A stretch of 9,954 bases of DNA from Butyrivibrio sp. (GCA_024688095.1 JAILEJ010000331.1:1-9954), one strand, 5' to 3'. Shown: positions 1-6,199, counted from the first letter of the stretch. A program made the numbers and translations. Notes: a model not told the origin generated them from the letters alone.

Positions 1-23
1 TAAATAAAGGAATTCAAAAGCAG

Positions 24-52
24 AAAAAAGCCTGAAAATAAAATTTCAGGCT
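24..52 (-). terminator. Intrinsic terminator of the mcrBC-ydbC operon
   Basis: A 9-bp perfect stem (arms 29-37 and 44-52, AGCCTGAAA and its complement, 6-nt loop) is followed, reading on the minus strand, by six T residues at 29-24. This is the standard rho-independent layout. It lies just downstream of the small PC4-like gene and so ends the leftward transcription unit. The plus-strand side has no T tract, so it serves the minus strand only. Confidence 0.85.
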
Positions 53-57
53 CATAG

Positions 58-98
58 TATGAATGATTTAGTCTAGTTAAGTTTTTCAATCATTCATA
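58..98 (-). repeat. Inverted repeat in the operon 3' end
   Basis: An 11-bp perfect inverted repeat (arms 58-68 and 88-98, core ATGAATGATT) with a 19-nt loop lies between the stop codon of the PC4-like gene and the terminator hairpin. It has no T tract. It could be a 3'-UTR stabilising hairpin or a protein-binding site; the sequence does not decide between these. Confidence 0.5.
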
Positions 99-109
99 TT
101 TAATATACA

Positions 110-322
110 TTACTTATTTATCAGTTCTTTTAATTTTTCAAATTCTTCCTCAGTAAGCGTCACACCTTTTCCCATTTTTTCATGATCTGGTGACCAATCC
201 CGAATATCATACTTTGGAGCTCCTCCATTCCAAGATATTCTATTTAACTCTTTTGTCCATCCTTTGGAACTTGTTCCAAGTAATCCCATTTCTTCTACTA
301 TCTCATACTGAAAATCTGCCAT
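110..322 (-). CDS. ydbC: YdbC/PC4-like ssDNA-binding protein (seed-domain family)
   Basis: This 70-residue protein belongs to the bacterial YdbC family, related to the eukaryotic transcriptional coactivator PC4. These are small dimeric proteins that bind single-stranded nucleic acid in the cytoplasm; the physiological role in bacteria is not settled. Recognisable blocks are the GWTKELN stretch (residues 21-27), WNGGAPKYDIRDWSPDHEKM (31-50), and the C-terminal helix beginning TLTEEEFEKL. The length is full for the family. The start is supported by GGAGA about 8 nt upstream of the ATG. It begins 47 bp after the mcrC stop on the same strand and precedes the only clear terminator, so read-through from mcrBC is likely. 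A weak promoter in the gap (TTGGAA, TATAAG, 15-nt spacing) cannot be excluded. Family assignment is from remembered similarity and is firm; a role in restriction is inference. Confidence 0.9.
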   Translation of the reverse strand: MADFQYEIVEEMGLLGTSSKGWTKELNRISWNGGAPKYDIRDWSPDHEKMGKGVTLTEEEFEKLKELINK

Positions 323-369
323 ATACTATTTCTCCAATCTTATAATATTATTCAATATGTTCCAACTAT

Positions 370-1425
370 TTAAATCGCCTCCACAAAATAATCAGATACT
401 ATTTTTTCAAGTTGCGCTGCAATCTCTACAAATGGAAGATTTAAATCAAGTGATCCAATAGAAATTTTATTTCCTCCCATCAAAAACTGGTTTAAAGGTT
501 GAAAAGTCTCGTCAGTTTTTGCATACAGGAGCATTCCAGAAACATTTCCTATTTGTTCCTTGTCCCAGTTTTTTACATAAGTATATATCTGATACAGATT
601 TGCATTCCGGTATGTCTGAACATCATAATTAGACTGCATCTGCTGTCCGTAATACTTTGCATCTAATATAAGCACTCTTCCATCTTGTGACTTAAGTGTT
701 ATATCTGTAATCATATTTGGAAGCCACATATCATTGTCATCATCAAGATCCCACTTTACCTGGTCAGGATTTGCCCTTAATTCTGGATGATGATACCTAA
801 AGTACTCGAGAATAAATTTTTCATATAGGTGACTCATTCTTTGATCATCCAGGAAGGTAGCCATCTTATTCATTCCATTCTCGGTAGAGAGTAATAATCC
901 ATCAATCACAAGCCTGCAGATATTCAACAGCATCTTATAACTCTGATTATTCCTCTGATATTGAACTCTATCCCATTTGATTTCTGAAGGTTCAATATAA
1001 TCAACGCTATCAAAAAATAACAAATCTTTTTTCAAAACTGACTTATTTTCAGTCTTCACATTACCATGCTTAATCAATAACGTCATTGTAGTTTTAATGA
1101 CCTGATTCATAAGATTGTTTTCAGAAAGCTCATCAAAACCACAAAACAGCTTTTGCCTATGCTGGAGCTTATTCTTGATAGTTCCAGAAACATCCAGTTT
1201 TCCTCGAAGCGTAGATAGATTATCAGACACATTCACATATTCCCGATATAATCCATGCTTAAGTTGCTGTGCAACTCCCTTTCCAAGAATAGCTGCGAAC
1301 ATATCGTGAATATTTTCAAAATCTTCAACTGATATATCATCATAATTTGACTGACGAAGGACCTGAAATGCATATGTCAGCATATAATATATATTTTTTA
1401 TCAGTATCCTGTTGTCTTTTATCAT
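370..1425 (-). CDS. mcrC: McrC, nuclease subunit of type IV McrBC restriction system
   Basis: McrC (351 residues) is the endonuclease partner of McrB. In the McrBC complex it stimulates McrB GTP hydrolysis and makes the double-strand cut in DNA carrying modified cytosines. The PD-(D/E)XK site is visible as D241 (in MITDITL), then D255 and K257 (in LILDAKYYG), followed by the family-typical LYQIYTYV helix around 278-284. The conserved HLYEKFILEYF helix, with E202, lies at 199-209. The N-terminal half (1-190) is the usual McrC finger/adaptor region including NIYYMLTYAF (11-20). Length is normal for the family. Its ATG overlaps the TGA of mcrB by one base (TGATG), indicating translational coupling and a shared transcript. 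No frameshift or lost catalytic residue is seen, so it looks functional. Confidence 0.95.
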   Translation of the reverse strand: MIKDNRILIKNIYYMLTYAFQVLRQSNYDDISVEDFENIHDMFAAILGKGVAQQLKHGLYREYVNVSDNLSTLRGKLDVSGTIKNKLQHRQKLFCGFDELSENNLMNQVIKTTMTLLIKHGNVKTENKSVLKKDLLFFDSVDYIEPSEIKWDRVQYQRNNQSYKMLLNICRLVIDGLLLSTENGMNKMATFLDDQRMSHLYEKFILEYFRYHHPELRANPDQVKWDLDDDNDMWLPNMITDITLKSQDGRVLILDAKYYGQQMQSNYDVQTYRNANLYQIYTYVKNWDKEQIGNVSGMLLYAKTDETFQPLNQFLMGGNKISIGSLDLNLPFVEIAAQLEKIVSDYFVEAI

Positions 1426-3815
1426 CAGTTATTAAACACTCCATTCAAACGGTTTTTCCAAAGCCTTACCTTATCCGGTTCATCGAACCAGTATTCCTCT
1501 AGCATTGGTACAATGTCATAATCTACTACAGATGTCATCCATCCTTCCAAATCTTCTTCGCTTCCAGCCACCTGTCCACAGAAATAACTATGTCCTATGC
1601 AGAATCCAGCACCTAAAGATGGATCATCAACAATAGCCTTATTCAAGGCTATAACAACGTCAATTAGCTCATAAAGTGTGTCATCATTAAGTTCCGTCAG
1701 ATATTTTTTAAATCCATCAGATTCAAATCCTGGCTCCATAGTAAAGAAACTAAATCTTCTTCTAAGAGCGTAATCAATCATTGCAAGGCTTCGGTCTGCA
1801 GTATTCATCATCCCTATAATATAAAGATTCTTAGGAACAGCAAACTGAAGTCCGTTATATGCCAGAGTTGCTTTTGTTCCTCTGTAATCTTTTTCTATAA
1901 GCATCAAGAGCTCACCGAAAATCTTACTCATATTTCCTCTATTAATTTCATCAATAATGAAGAAATAAGGTGCTTCGGGATTGTTTGCCGCCTTCATACA
2001 GAACTTATAAAAAATGCCATTCTGTAACTCAAATCCATCTCCACTTGGTTTATAACCCATAATAAAATCTTCATAGGAGTAATTCTGGTGAAACTGGATA
2101 AACTCTATCCTGCTCTCATCCTTAACCCCCATAACAGAATAAGCCAACCTTTTTGCTGCAAACGTTTTTCCAACTCCTGGTGCTCCCTGAAGAATAATAT
2201 TCTGCTTCTTCAAAAGAATATTTTTCAAAGTATCATAACTATCAGCAGTCATATAAACTTCAGACAAAAAATCTTCTCTTGTATATGTATCCAATTGTTC
2301 AGTGTTCTCCGGCAAAGGATTCTCATCACGGATTAGATCCATAATAAGGTCATATTCACCCTTTGTGAGCTTGAATAAACTTCCCTGTGAATTCTGGAAA
2401 TACTCCATTTGTTCAAGCTCTGCAATATCTTTAAGTGCTGCATATTCAATTGGTACACTTAAACCTTCTACTTTTTCAAAATACAGGTTTTCTCCGTCAT
2501 TTTCCTGTGTGATTCGAGCAAGAGCAACCACTTTCTTTATAGGATTTGATTCATATCCAATTACAAGATCTCCAGGTTTTGCATCAAGAAAGTTTTGAAA
2601 GATCCTTCGTTTATTACCATTATCGTTATACAATGTATAACCTTGTACTTCCCCTATACCAATATTTGAAAAACTCCATATCTTTGGATTGGCATTTAGC
2701 CACCAATAATGTTTTTCATCTACAGTTTCAGCAAATAATGCCACTTTTGAAAGGTCTACCTCTTCAAGTGCAGCCGCAAGTTCATCTCTAAGCTTCCATA
2801 CAAATACTCCTTCTTCGTCCTTATCAGCATATCTTCCCATATACAAAACGGACCAATATCTTGTCTTTCCTTTTTCGTCTGTCCTTAGTACACAATGAGT
2901 TTTTTTTGCAATACGCTTTGCAAGAGCTGTAGACCCCATATTGTAAAAGTTTACAGTTTCTCCATACTTTATAGATAATTGAGAACATGTAGCCTGACCA
3001 CCGTAATCTCTCATACGTGTGACAATTTCCATAGCCTGATCTGTGAATACATCATCATCATTAAGAAGTTTGATCCATTGTTCTTTACTAATCTCCGGAT
3101 TATAATCAGCTTCCAGCCACTCTTCTTTTTTCTCTCCTGTATCATTAAGGTAATTTGAAATATAAAAAGATATATCAAAGGCCAATGTACGATAAGACTG
3201 GTCATAGTAACACTTTTCATCCAGTTTCTCTTTATACATTTTAAGGAGTTCTTCATCTTTAACCACTTCTGTACAGATTTCATCGATGAGCTCCATATTT
3301 CCTTTTATATTAGCAGGAATGTTTCCCTTTTTAGGCATGAATGCGTTTTCAAGGTACTGACTTGTGCCTTTGCATACAGAATACTTAAACACATCATATT
3401 TTGAAGGAAATTTTAGCCACAAATACACAGTGATTGCCATGGGTCTCTGATAATGCTGTTTTCCAGGAGAAAATCTGTCGCATAAATTCTGAGCATTTAC
3501 TTGGAACCGTGCAATACGATCTGTTACTGGCTTTGTCTCATCATAGAGATCTATGAACATCTCCCTGACAGCTTCTTTATCCTGTTCGGCATATACCTGA
3601 ATCATTTTACGAGGGAAATTATTCATGGACGCAAGAAGATTAAATGTTTTATCTGTAGCCACAGTAAACATCTCATAGAAATTGTCTGCATTTATATCCC
3701 AATGCTCCTGGAACCATTTGACAGCCTCCCATTTATAACGCTCATCAGGCCACCTTTTTTCAAAAACTTCCTTGTATTTTATAAGACTTTCCTTTAATTT
3801 CTTATGATTAATCAC
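1425..3815 (-). CDS. mcrB: McrB-type AAA+ GTPase with EVE modified-base reader domain
   Basis: This 796-residue protein is the motor and recognition subunit of the type IV restriction system. The AAA+ module at about 525-796 has Walker A GAPGVGKT (544-551), Walker B FFIIDEINR (618-626), the McrB signature MNTADRS (670-676) and an arginine pair or finger in ALRRRF (683-688). Upstream lies an EVE (PUA-like) domain at about 367-495: YWWLNANPKIW, then KPGDLVIGYES and KVVALARI. EVE domains bind modified bases in other McrB fusions. Residues 1-345 are a further N-terminal region I cannot name; 255-345 (YGGQATCSQL, then FYNMGSTALAKRIAKKT, then VWKLRDEL) resembles a module I have seen before the motor in clostridial McrB-like proteins and may be a second DNA-binding part. 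The start is GTG at 3815-3813: the codons upstream hold no other start before a TAG, and GAGGG lies 11 nt upstream. mcrC follows with a one-base overlap. Confidence 0.93.
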   Translation of the reverse strand: MINHKKLKESLIKYKEVFEKRWPDERYKWEAVKWFQEHWDINADNFYEMFTVATDKTFNLLASMNNFPRKMIQVYAEQDKEAVREMFIDLYDETKPVTDRIARFQVNAQNLCDRFSPGKQHYQRPMAITVYLWLKFPSKYDVFKYSVCKGTSQYLENAFMPKKGNIPANIKGNMELIDEICTEVVKDEELLKMYKEKLDEKCYYDQSYRTLAFDISFYISNYLNDTGEKKEEWLEADYNPEISKEQWIKLLNDDDVFTDQAMEIVTRMRDYGGQATCSQLSIKYGETVNFYNMGSTALAKRIAKKTHCVLRTDEKGKTRYWSVLYMGRYADKDEEGVFVWKLRDELAAALEEVDLSKVALFAETVDEKHYWWLNANPKIWSFSNIGIGEVQGYTLYNDNGNKRRIFQNFLDAKPGDLVIGYESNPIKKVVALARITQENDGENLYFEKVEGLSVPIEYAALKDIAELEQMEYFQNSQGSLFKLTKGEYDLIMDLIRDENPLPENTEQLDTYTREDFLSEVYMTADSYDTLKNILLKKQNIILQGAPGVGKTFAAKRLAYSVMGVKDESRIEFIQFHQNYSYEDFIMGYKPSGDGFELQNGIFYKFCMKAANNPEAPYFFIIDEINRGNMSKIFGELLMLIEKDYRGTKATLAYNGLQFAVPKNLYIIGMMNTADRSLAMIDYALRRRFSFFTMEPGFESDGFKKYLTELNDDTLYELIDVVIALNKAIVDDPSLGAGFCIGHSYFCGQVAGSEEDLEGWMTSVVDYDIVPMLEEYWFDEPDKVRLWKNRLNGVFNN

Positions 3816-3853
3816 TCTTGCACCATCCCTCTATTATTTATTCAATAATTCTT

Positions 3854-3862
3854 TATATAACA
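3854..3862 (-). promoter_or_regulatory. Possible extended -10 promoter for mcrBC
   Basis: On the minus strand TGTTATATA (TG at 3862-3861, hexamer 3859-3854) gives an extended -10 with a 4/6 hexamer and would start transcription about 33 nt before the GTG of mcrB. No good -35 is present. About 40 bp further upstream is an imperfect inverted repeat (3901-3909 and 3916-3924, ACTTCTCAT against ATGAAAAGT, one mismatch, 6-nt loop) that could be a regulator site. The rest of 3816-4017 is AT-rich with no gene. No strong terminator for the unit to the right is visible. Confidence 0.3.
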
Positions 3863-4017
3863 AGCTCTCCATATCAATAAAAGTTAATTGAGCTTTGCCA
3901 ACTTCTCATATAAGAATGAAAAGTCTCGTATGTTTATAATTAAAATCTATTATAATTATCTGACATATTTAAGAATTATTCTATTAATAAAGTATAAATA
4001 TTCGTAATATAAGATAT

Positions 4018-4378
4018 TTACTCACTCTCAATACCCGTCATCACATACATAAGAGCCTTATCTGCCTCCTGCTTGGAATAACCATTTTTCATAAGCCATT
4101 CTACAAGGCGTTTTGCCTGTGCACTTGTCATAGCAAGTCCAGAAAAAAGTTTCCCAGATTCATTCTTATCCTTCTTATTTTCAGATATATCAAGATCAAA
4201 ATCATCCATAATATCCATTCTCTCTTCAAAAGAAAGCTTATTTATATAAGGCATCATTGATGGATAGATATTTTCATCTATACTGTTCATAATTTCTTCA
4301 ATCTGATCCTTGGTAAGAGATTCTATTCTTTCCTGGATAATTACTCTTGCATATTCATCGGGAATATTATAAGAAGCT
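4018..4378 (-). pseudogene. 3' remnant of an unidentified gene (5' end lost)
   Basis: The frame stays open up to a GTG at 4446, but the codons from about 4378 to 4446 lie exactly antisense to clearly resolvase-derived sequence, so the apparent N-terminus (MNASWTICALGYSDFIF) is an artefact of fusion. The genuine part starts near PDEYARVIIQERIESL and runs about 115 residues to the stop. It is helical and charged, with SAQAKRLVEWLMKNGYSKQEADKALMYVM near the C-terminus. I do not recognise a family. No good start with a ribosome binding site is found in the genuine part; an ATG at 4290 (90 residues) has only a weak GAAG upstream. I read it as a truncated gene whose 5' part was lost at the same junction that removed the resolvase N-terminus. 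An intact short gene is possible but less likely. Confidence 0.6.
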
Positions 4379-5005
4379 ATAGATAGACAAATTAGAAATA
4401 TAAAATCTGAATATCCTAAAGCGCATATAGTCCAAGAAGCATTCACAGGAACTAAAATGGATCGACCTGAATGGACGAAGCTACATAAAAAAGTGCATTC
4501 TGGTGATGTGATCGTCTTTGATTCGGTTTCAAGAATGAGCAGATCAGCAGATGAAGGTGTACAAACTTACTTTGAGCTATACGAAAATGGAATACAGCTT
4601 GTCTTCCTGAAGGAACACTACATTGATACAGCAGTATATGCTGAAAATATGAAGGATAAGATAGAGCTTCAAGGTACTGATGAGGACGAAATTTTCAAGG
4701 GGTTGAACAATTATTTCCGCAAGTTGGCAGAAAGACAGATAAGGATTGCTTTTGACCAGGCAGAAAAAGAAGTGCAGGATCTTCACCAGAGAACCAAAGA
4801 AGGCATAGAAACTGCAAGACTCAATGGAAAGCAGATAGGTCAACGTCCAGGCAATAAACTTAATATCAAAAAGGAAGGGCCTGCAAAAGAGAAAATTATT
4901 AAGTACAGCAAGAGCTTTGAAGGTTCTTTGTCAGATGTTGAATGCATTAAATTAATAGGAATAAGCAGGAATACTTATTACAAATATAAGAGGGAACTCA
5001 AATAA
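4379..5005 (+). pseudogene. Serine resolvase/invertase, N-terminally truncated
   Basis: Reading in frame upstream of the ATG at 4457 gives IDRQIRNIKSEYPKAHIVQE, followed by AFTGTKMDRPEW, the standard resolvase block after the N-terminal strand. Frame and homology stop near 4379, with a TAA at 4370-4372. The missing piece is the first 13-16 residues, of the type GYxRIS, which carry the catalytic nucleophile serine, so the product cannot perform recombination. Remaining features are SVSRMSR (DNA-contact/active-site arginine region), the long E-helix around LAERQIRIAFDQAEKEV, RTKEGIETARLNGKQIGQRPG (hinge), and a C-terminal helix-turn-helix ending SRNTYYKYKREL. The 182-residue ORF starting at 4457 could still be translated, but it has no convincing ribosome binding site. 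It was probably the integration or resolution function of a lost mobile element. Confidence 0.85.
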
Positions 5006-5017
5006 CTAGGTAAAGGA

Positions 5018-5211
5018 GCCTTTGAAAAAATCTCTGTAAATTTAATATAAGACAATTATTATTGGGTCTTCTATGATAAAATCTTTATTTATCAAGGAGG
5101 CCCATTTTTATGGCAAACAAGAGACGCGACGTTTATAAGGCAAAACCAATGACAGAAGGAAAGAAGGCTGTAATCCAAGGCTTACTCAATGAGTATGATA
5201 TACAATCAGCT
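5018..5211 (+). mobile_element. IS256-family insertion sequence, left-end remnant
   Basis: This holds the left end and start of an IS256-family element of the type common in Lachnospiraceae. The terminal region (about 5018-5045, containing GAAAAAATCTCTGTAAATTT) resembles IS256-type ends; its exact outer edge and any target duplication are not determinable here. Then come an extended -10 (TGATAAAAT, 5074-5082), a 7-bp inverted repeat (5074-5080 and 5088-5094), AAGGAGG at 5094-5100 and the transposase ATG at 5110. The element stops abruptly near 5206-5211, where a TetR-type gene fragment on the other strand begins. The rest of the element and its right end are absent. Confidence 0.75.
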
Positions 5212-5271
5212 TCTTCCAAAATTTCTTTTACAGTAATAGTTTCAATAGGCTTATTTACGATTAATTTATAA
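5110..5271 (+). pseudogene. IS256-family transposase, N-terminal 34 codons only
   Basis: The ATG at 5110, 9 nt after AAGGAGG, opens a 53-codon frame. Residues 1-34 (MANKRRDVYKAKPMTEGKK through NEYDIQSA) match the N-terminus of mutator-type (IS256) transposases from clostridia. Residues 35-53 are antisense to the TetR fragment and are meaningless. The family protein is about 400 residues with a DDE catalytic core, none of which is present, so this is inert. Its expression signals remain intact, so a short peptide may still be made. Confidence 0.8.
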
Positions 5272-5303
5272 GCTGCGTCTTCTATAAATTTCTTCGCATC
5301 CAT
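5208..5303 (-). pseudogene. TetR/AcrR-family regulator, N-terminal fragment
   Basis: From an ATG at 5303-5301 the minus strand reads MDAKKFIEDAAYKLIVNKPI, then ETITVKEILEEA. This is the first two helices of a TetR-type DNA-binding domain, in which the next residues are normally G-(V/I)-S-(K/R)-x-T-F-Y. At exactly that point (about 5208) the sequence switches to IS256 DNA, so the recognition helix and ligand domain are gone. The frame continues as nonsense to a TAA at 5135-5133. No clear ribosome binding site precedes this ATG. Since a gene start is retained right next to the phd promoter, the regulator was once divergent from that unit. Confidence 0.7.
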
Positions 5304-5308
5304 ATTTA

Positions 5309-5317
5309 TGTTACAAT
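5309..5317 (+). promoter_or_regulatory. Extended -10 promoter for the phd-like unit
   Basis: TGTTACAAT (TG at 5309-5310, hexamer TACAAT 5312-5317, 5/6) is an extended -10 with no recognisable -35. Transcription would begin near 5324, giving a leader of about 25 nt containing AAAGGAGG (5334-5341). Because the upstream ATG at 5316 falls inside this element, the site also argues for the downstream start at 5349. Confidence 0.55.
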
Positions 5318-5348
5318 GAAATTAGCTAATACGAAAGGAGGTTTTGTC

Positions 5349-5591
5349 ATGGTAGAAGCAATAGCAACCGCTACTGAGATGAAAAATCAGTTTGGAAAAT
5401 ACTTACAGATGGTCATAAACGGAAATGAAGTTATTATAACAAAAAACGGTCAGGAAGTAGGAAGATTTATTCCTAAAGCAAAAACAGTATCATATCTCAC
5501 AGATTCTCTCACTGGACTTTTAAAGGGAATTTATGATTATGATGATGTTAGAGAGGAAGCTTTAAGAGAAAAATATAAGAATAAAATTTAA
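5349..5591 (+). CDS. Phd/YefM-family antitoxin, no toxin gene following
   Basis: An 80-residue antitoxin of the Phd/YefM superfamily. Such proteins neutralise a co-encoded toxin (Doc, YoeB or PIN-domain types) and repress their own operon. The N-terminal DNA-binding fold is clear: ATATEMKNQFGKYLQMV (6-22), then EVIITKNGQEVGRFIPKA (27-44). The C-terminal SLTGLLKGIYDYDDVREEAL stretch (53-72) is the usual toxin-binding tail, of a style I associate with PIN-domain (VapC-like) partners. I place the start at 5349 because AAAGGAGG ends 7 nt upstream; a longer reading from ATG 5316 would begin inside the promoter. The expected toxin gene is absent: 15 bp after the stop comes only a 37-codon ORF. The protein looks intact, so this is an orphan antitoxin or one with an unusual partner. 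Confidence 0.85.
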   Translation: MVEAIATATEMKNQFGKYLQMVINGNEVIITKNGQEVGRFIPKAKTVSYLTDSLTGLLKGIYDYDDVREEALREKYKNKI

Positions 5592-5606
5592 ACTGGAGGT
5601 GTTAAC

Positions 5607-5720
5607 ATGAAGCTTCTCAGAAGAATATTATATAGAATACATATGCATTTCGAATCAAAACGTAATTGGGATATAAAAATGAACACTCCAATTACATTCA
5701 AAAAATATGATAAAAACTAA
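5607..5720 (+). CDS. Small basic 37-residue protein, downstream of phd
   Basis: ATG at 5607 is preceded by GGAGGT (5595-5600) with ideal 6-nt spacing, 15 bp after the antitoxin stop, and the frame closes with TAA at 5718-5720. The peptide starts MKLLRRILYRIHMHFESK. It is strongly basic (10 K/R against 3 D/E), and its first 15 residues could form an amphipathic helix. I recognise no family, and it is far too short for a PIN, RelE or Doc toxin. The strong ribosome binding site and operon position support a real gene. A membrane-active small toxin, a remnant of a toxin, or an unrelated small protein are all possible. Confidence 0.55.
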   Translation: MKLLRRILYRIHMHFESKRNWDIKMNTPITFKKYDKN

Positions 5721-5738
5721 ATATTTGAAGCTTTAATT

Positions 5739-6026
5739 TCACCATACTTCTCCTCCTACGTCTTCACCCCAGTCAAGTTCGCCACCAGGTCCTAGATCTT
5801 CAAAAGTTATTTCATCATAAGGTTTTCCATAATAATCTTCAAGAAAGCTTTCGCCTTTGAGTTTTTTTACTGGGTTAAGATGGTTTTTCTCCAGTTCCGC
5901 AAAGGCTACGTCAGCATCAACATACTCTCCTGTTTCTGCAAATTCTTTTTCAGCATCATAAATGGCCTGGTCGATACGATTCTCACGTGCAAAGCTATCA
6001 TATTCATTTATTTCAGAATTAGCCAT
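5739..6026 (-). CDS. Very acidic 95-residue protein of unknown function
   Basis: A well-formed small gene: ATG at 6026-6024, with AAAGGAG ending about 10 nt upstream. The product has about 26 D/E against 8 K/R (net near -18) and no cysteine. Residues 19-50 (from DQAIYDAEKEFAETG through VDADVAFAELEKNHL) recall the C-terminal segment of small antitoxins of the RelB/RHH or Phd kind. The tail (60-95) is rich in G, D, E and W and ends GGEVW. There is no partner gene on its strand: the neighbour downstream is the convergent 37-codon ORF, 18 bp away. Candidates are an orphan antitoxin-like protein or a DNA-mimic protein of the anti-restriction kind, suggested only by charge and by its place between two restriction systems. 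Neither is demonstrated. Confidence 0.7.
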   Translation of the reverse strand: MANSEINEYDSFARENRIDQAIYDAEKEFAETGEYVDADVAFAELEKNHLNPVKKLKGESFLEDYYGKPYDEITFEDLGPGGELDWGEDVGGEVW

Positions 6027-6060
6027 CTTATTTTTTCTCCTTTATTATAATATATGTATT

Positions 6061-6069
6061 ATTTTATCA
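6061..6069 (-). promoter_or_regulatory. Extended -10 promoter for the acidic-protein gene
   Basis: Minus-strand TGATAAAAT (TG at 6069-6068, hexamer TAAAAT 6066-6061, 5/6) is identical to the extended -10 in the IS256 remnant at 5074-5082. It would give a leader of about 28 nt that includes the ribosome binding site. A nearer perfect TATAAT (6049-6044) would start transcription inside the ribosome binding site and is less suitable. Confidence 0.45.
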
Positions 6070-6082
6070 CATAATCAAATCT

Positions 6083-6100
6083 TGTATGATAAATCATACA
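6083..6100. promoter_or_regulatory. Palindromic operator-like site (TGTATGAT-AA-ATCATACA)
   Basis: A perfect 8-bp inverted repeat around two central bases, 18 bp in all, placed over the -35 region of the promoter for the acidic protein. Such spacing is typical of a dimeric repressor operator. The regulator is unknown; the acidic gene product itself is a candidate if it is antitoxin-like. Confidence 0.5.
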
Positions 6101-6133
6101 CAACTGCCCTATATCATAGTGTGTCCATAACAA

Positions 6134-6199
6134 CAATTGTGCCGTCACCGATGGCACAATTGAGACCGTTTCAGATTGTGCCGATGCTATCGGCACAAT
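6134..6199. repeat. Two tandem homologous hairpins, 39-bp period
   Basis: Hairpin 1 (6134-6162) has 13-bp arms beginning CAATTGTGCCGTC, one G-U pair, loop ACC. Hairpin 2 (6175-6199) has 11-bp perfect arms ATTGTGCCGAT / ATCGGCACAAT, loop GCT. The cores ATTGTGCC and GGCACAAT are shared and start 39 bp apart (6136 and 6175). The three inner pairs differ between copies but remain paired (G-U/U-A/C-G against G-C/A-U/U-A), as if the fold is selected. They are GC-rich within AT-rich DNA, and no T tract follows on either strand, so they are not ordinary terminators. They could be part of a small RNA, a pair of dimeric protein-binding sites, recombinase subsites, or ends of a miniature element. Confidence 0.75.

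Noticed and set aside
3011..3283. Minus-strand 90-codon ORF inside mcrB
   Set aside because: It is an out-of-frame shadow of the mcrB N-terminal region with skewed lysine/methionine-rich composition.
4577..4843. Minus-strand ORF within the resolvase remnant
   Set aside because: Shadow frame antisense to clear resolvase coding sequence, with no family motif or ribosome binding site.
5316..5348. Longer phd start at ATG 5316
   Set aside because: The codon lies within the extended -10 (5309-5317) and lacks a ribosome binding site, while ATG 5349 has AAAGGAGG at ideal distance.
6044..6049. Perfect minus-strand TATAAT as the promoter of the acidic-protein gene
   Set aside because: Transcription would start inside the ribosome binding site (about 6037), leaving no usable leader; the extended -10 at 6061-6069 fits better.
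6134..6199. Type III (ToxIN-like) antitoxin RNA repeats
   Set aside because: The 39-bp period is close to such arrays, but there are only two units, each a simple hairpin, and no ToxN-like gene or terminator follows.
6134..6199. CRISPR array
   Set aside because: There are only two palindromic units 39 bp apart, with a 12-nt gap instead of spacer-length sequence, and no cas genes.
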